Source: an uncultured Collinsella sp. (lineage in GTDB: Bacteria > Actinomycetota > Coriobacteriia > Coriobacteriales > Coriobacteriaceae). From it: 39,558 bases of DNA. Every line of letters starts with the position of its first letter. Position 1 is the stretch's first letter. The stretch is from contig CAAFEX010000107.1 of NCBI GenBank assembly GCA_900762015.1, forward strand, positions 1-39,558, written 5' to 3'. Positions 37,351-39,558 of this stretch are shown piece by piece. The notes under the pieces are model-generated. The model did not search any database and was not told the origin of the DNA. It saw only the letters and a program-made list of their open reading frames with translations. The position numbers and the translations under genes are program-made.

Positions 37351-38802
37351 GTGGCGGGCTGGAATCTAACCGGCAATGCCGTTTCCGCCGAGTTCGACGG
37401 TTCGGACGATCAGGAGCGCAAGGAGCTCAGCGTGAGCCAGGCGGTGGAGATCGCCGCCGGCGCGCTCGATGCCATTCCGCAGCTGAGCGTTTTGGGCGAG
37501 GTCACGGGTTTTCGTGGTCCCAACGCCCGAAGCGGCCACTGCTACTTTCAGATCAAGGACGACTCGGCGGCCGTCGACTGCATCATCTGGAAGGGCGCCT
37601 ATCTCAAGCGCACGTTCGATCTGCGCGACGGCATGCAGGTGAGCTTTAAGGGCAGCTTCAATCTCTATAAGGCCACGGGCCGCATGAGCTTTGTCGCTCG
37701 CTCGTTTTCGCTGGCGGGGGAGGGTCTGCTGCGTCAACAAGTGGCGCAACTGGCCGAAAAGCTACGCCGCGAGGGCCTGATGGACGAAGCGCGCAAGCGC
37801 CGCATCCCGGTGTTCTGCTCCCGCGTGGCGGTCGTCACCTCGCTTTCCGGTGCGGTAATCGACGACGTCAAGCGTACATTGCGTCGGCGCAATCCGCTCG
37901 TCGAGCTTGTCTGCGTGGGCGCCAAGGTTCAAGGCGAGGGTGCGCCGGCCGAGCTTATTGAGGGCCTGCGCCGTGCCGCCGCCATCACGCCAGCGCCCGA
38001 CTGCATCTTGCTGGTGCGCGGCGGCGGCTCCTTCGAGGACCTCATGACCTTCAACGACGAGGAGCTTGCCCGCGCAGTGGCTGCCTGTCCCGTGCCCGTG
38101 GTGACCGGCATTGGCCATGAGCCCGATACCTCGATTTGCGACATGGTGAGCGACCGCCGCGCCTCCACGCCCACGGCGGCGGCAGAATCGGTGGCGCCGA
38201 CTATGACGGAGTTGGCCGATGTGCTCGAGGCGCGCCATCAGCGTCTGGGTGCCGCGATGGCATCGATGATTGGGTCGGATCAGGTCGATCTGGAAATGCT
38301 CGACCAGCGCGGTCGCCGTGCCTGGGATACCTATACGGCTCGCTTGGGCGATGCTCTCGATGCGGCTGCGTGCCGCCCGTGCCTCAACGACCCCACATTT
38401 ATGGTCGAGCGTCGCGAATCGGAACTTGCGCTGACTGCCGATCGCCTGTCGGGCGCCATAGTACGCTCGGTCGGGACATTTCGCTCCAGCTTTGAGCGCC
38501 TGCCCGAGCGTCTGGTTGCAAGCACCTCGGGGCTCGATGGCAAGCGCCATGCGCTCACGCTTGCGAGTTCCCGTCTGGAGCATCAGGGACGTACGATGCT
38601 CAGCAAACCCGCGTCCGACCTGGGCCGAGTTGCCGCGTCGCTCGATGCTCTGTCGCCGCTCAAGGTGCTTGCCCGCGGCTATTCCATTGCGTACAGCGTT
38701 GACGGCGTGGCTACAAGTGCCAAGACCTTTAAGCCGGGCGACGCCATTCGCGTGCGCATGGCGGACGGCAACGTGGCAGCAACGGTCGATACGGTCGAGT
38801 AG
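37351..38802 (+). CDS. xseA: exodeoxyribonuclease VII large subunit
   Basis: This 483-residue catalytic subunit of exonuclease VII degrades single-stranded DNA to oligonucleotides. An N-terminal OB fold (LSVLGEVTGFRGPNARSGHCYFQIKD) binds DNA. The catalytic core has VAVVTSLSGAVIDDV, LLVRGGGSFEDLMTFNDEELARAV and VVTGIGHEPDTSICDMVSDRRASTPTAAAE, all highly conserved. A coiled-coil stalk follows, and the C-terminal LKVLARGYSIAY segment ends the protein. Translation probably starts at GTG (37351) because AAAGGAGG is 4 nt upstream; an ATG 18 nt earlier is the alternative. It is co-transcribed with xseB, 42 nt downstream. Confidence 0.93.
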   Translation: MAGWNLTGNAVSAEFDGSDDQERKELSVSQAVEIAAGALDAIPQLSVLGEVTGFRGPNARSGHCYFQIKDDSAAVDCIIWKGAYLKRTFDLRDGMQVSFKGSFNLYKATGRMSFVARSFSLAGEGLLRQQVAQLAEKLRREGLMDEARKRRIPVFCSRVAVVTSLSGAVIDDVKRTLRRRNPLVELVCVGAKVQGEGAPAELIEGLRRAAAITPAPDCILLVRGGGSFEDLMTFNDEELARAVAACPVPVVTGIGHEPDTSICDMVSDRRASTPTAAAESVAPTMTELADVLEARHQRLGAAMASMIGSDQVDLEMLDQRGRRAWDTYTARLGDALDAAACRPCLNDPTFMVERRESELALTADRLSGAIVRSVGTFRSSFERLPERLVASTSGLDGKRHALTLASSRLEHQGRTMLSKPASDLGRVAASLDALSPLKVLARGYSIAYSVDGVATSAKTFKPGDAIRVRMADGNVAATVDTVE

Positions 38803-38844
38803 GCCGCGTTTCATAGCGATAAACCTTTAGGAAAGGAAACAGAT

Positions 38845-39111
38845 ATGGCAGAGAAGACCCCGGTCGAGCAGCTTACGTATAAGCAGGCCTCGCAGGAGCT
38901 GGAGCTCATTATCCGCAGCCTGGAGTCGGGCGACATGGAGCTCGAGGAATCGCTCGAGAGCTACACCCGCGGCGTTGAGCTTCTCAAGAGCCTGCGTACC
39001 CGCCTGGCCGATGCCGAGCAGAAGGTCTCGGTGCTCCTTAAGGACGTCGACGGCAACGACGTGCTCGCCGACGGCGAAGCCGCCAACACCGACGACAACC
39101 TCTCGTTCTAA
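38845..39111 (+). CDS. xseB: exodeoxyribonuclease VII small subunit
   Basis: This 88-residue helical protein matches XseB: LTYKQASQELELIIRSLESGDMELEESLESYTRGVELLKSLRTRLADAEQKV is the family core, followed by a short acidic tail. Several copies wrap the XseA stalk. AGGAAAGGAAA precedes the ATG. It immediately follows xseA. Confidence 0.93.
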   Translation: MAEKTPVEQLTYKQASQELELIIRSLESGDMELEESLESYTRGVELLKSLRTRLADAEQKVSVLLKDVDGNDVLADGEAANTDDNLSF

Positions 39112-39130
39112 CCATCTCGCAGTCCACTTT

Positions 39131-39244
39131 GGGGTAGTCTTTTTGGGACGGGGCTTTTTTGACTACCTCTTGTCGGCTGCCTCGCCGAGCACTTGCGTTT
39201 GCGAAAAAGTAGTCAAAAAAGCCCCGTCGCAAAAAGACTACCCT
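39131..39244. repeat. long inverted repeat after xseB
   Basis: Two 36-nt arms (39131-39166 and 39209-39244) match at 34 positions plus one G-T pair, around a 42-nt centre. Each arm has a T-rich run next to GACGGGGC, so it may terminate transcription in both directions. The size and symmetry also suit a small non-autonomous mobile element. Confidence 0.65.
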
Positions 39245-39306
39245 GGTGGCTTGGCCATTGGAGGTGAATGTTGCTTGCCTTTTGGCGTGTTAGGTGAGTT
39301 GAGGCG

Positions 39307-39558
39307 CTATCGCTGGTCGATTTCACCGGGTTCAACCATTATTTCTAGCGTGTGTAAATATTCATCTTGATTGTCAGATATGTATTCGCTTACATACCAG
39401 AATTCTAGAAGAGGCCCTGCGGCAATGAGATGATTCTGGTCCATGAATTCATTCATTTCCTTCCATATTGTCGGCGTTATTTCTGCAGGTCCGGAGGTTG
39501 TCCTGCAAAGATAGTCGCCTTCTGGGAAAATCTCGCACCCTTTATCGTCGATTGATCC
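39307..39558 (-). CDS. C-terminal end of an effector-binding-domain regulator (truncated by the window)
   Basis: The last 83 codons of a minus-strand gene enter from the right edge and end at TAG (39309-39307). The sequence GPAEITPTIWKEMNEFMDQN, then LIAAGPLLEFWYVSEYISD and YLHTLEIMVEP, resembles the GyrI-like effector-binding domain at the C-terminus of MerR- or AraC-type multidrug regulators. The upstream DNA-binding part, if any, lies outside the window. It is clearly AT-richer than its neighbours and may be a recent acquisition. The large inverted repeat lies just past its stop codon. Confidence 0.7.
   Translation of the reverse strand, partial: GSIDDKGCEIFPEGDYLCRTTSGPAEITPTIWKEMNEFMDQNHLIAAGPLLEFWYVSEYISDNQDEYLHTLEIMVEPGEIDQR

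Noticed and set aside
1..39558. tRNA or rRNA genes, CRISPR arrays, prophage or complete insertion sequences
   Set aside because: I found no cloverleaf with a T-loop motif, no regularly spaced repeats, no integrase or transposase frame and no phage structural gene.

Overview
The window looks like a chromosomal segment of a high-GC Gram-positive gut actinobacterium, most likely Collinsella or a close relative in the Coriobacteriia. This is inferred from the high GC content, the GC-rich codon use, the actinobacterial-type glutamine-dependent NAD synthetase, the acetyl-branch DAP enzymes, the sortase-anchored C69 dipeptidase and the gene complement overall. No rRNA, tRNA, CRISPR array or intact transposase is visible. 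Nearly all of the window is ordinary, densely coding chromosome. The accessory or poorly known parts are a HigBA toxin-antitoxin pair, several hypothetical membrane and lipoprotein genes, a putative kinase locus and many intergenic hairpin repeats.

Layout. 0.2-1.8 kb (minus): tatD and tcdA. 2.0-3.05 kb (plus): an sdpR/sdpI-type autoregulated pair. 3.2-4.9 kb: the ABC-F translation factor ettA. 5.1-7.5 kb (minus): two hypothetical proteins, one with a long acidic linker and one membrane protein with a Ser/Thr tail. 7.7-12.1 kb (plus): nadE, a PLP aminotransferase and L-lactate dehydrogenase. 12.2-14.5 kb: an Mbeg1-like hydrolase and an NdpA-type nucleoid protein. 14.7-18.8 kb (minus): a lysine/DAP operon that opens with a lysine riboswitch, followed by an in-frame lysA-dapA fusion, dapB and dapH. 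An M20 deacylase diverges from it at 18.9 kb. 20.2-23.8 kb (plus): higBA, a small membrane protein, a lipoprotein, an HTH-like protein and a membrane Ser/Thr kinase. 23.8-25.9 kb (minus): a secreted coiled-coil cell-wall hydrolase and a MOSC protein. 26.1-28.2 kb (plus): an ATP-grasp ligase and an aspartate racemase, a probable D-Asp cross-bridge pair. 28.3-31.8 kb (minus): an ECF transporter (S, fused A-A, T) behind a leader peptide with three consecutive Trp codons and an attenuator. 32-35.2 kb (minus): the C69 dipeptidase, a 30-residue membrane peptide and a lipid kinase. 35.3-39.1 kb (plus): RNase D, a YugP-like zinc peptidase, xseA and xseB. The right edge holds the C-terminal end of an AT-rich effector-binding-domain gene (minus).

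How the parts fit. The aminotransferase, DapH, DapB, LysA-DapA and the M20 enzyme together could supply most of the acetylase branch of DAP/lysine synthesis, with lysine feedback through the riboswitch. The D-Asp ligase/racemase pair and the cell-wall hydrolase point to the same wall-building theme. The ECF system is most simply a tryptophan importer under ribosome-mediated attenuation.

The least explained features are: (i) the leader/attenuator of the ECF operon, including a near-perfect 20-nt inverted repeat that encloses it; (ii) the LysA-DapA fusion with a strong internal ribosome binding site; (iii) a roughly 100-nt intergenic element present three times, with a conserved core but two stems that change sequence while keeping pairing; and (iv) a second hairpin family with a conserved AACCTGTCCC-like loop and variable arms.
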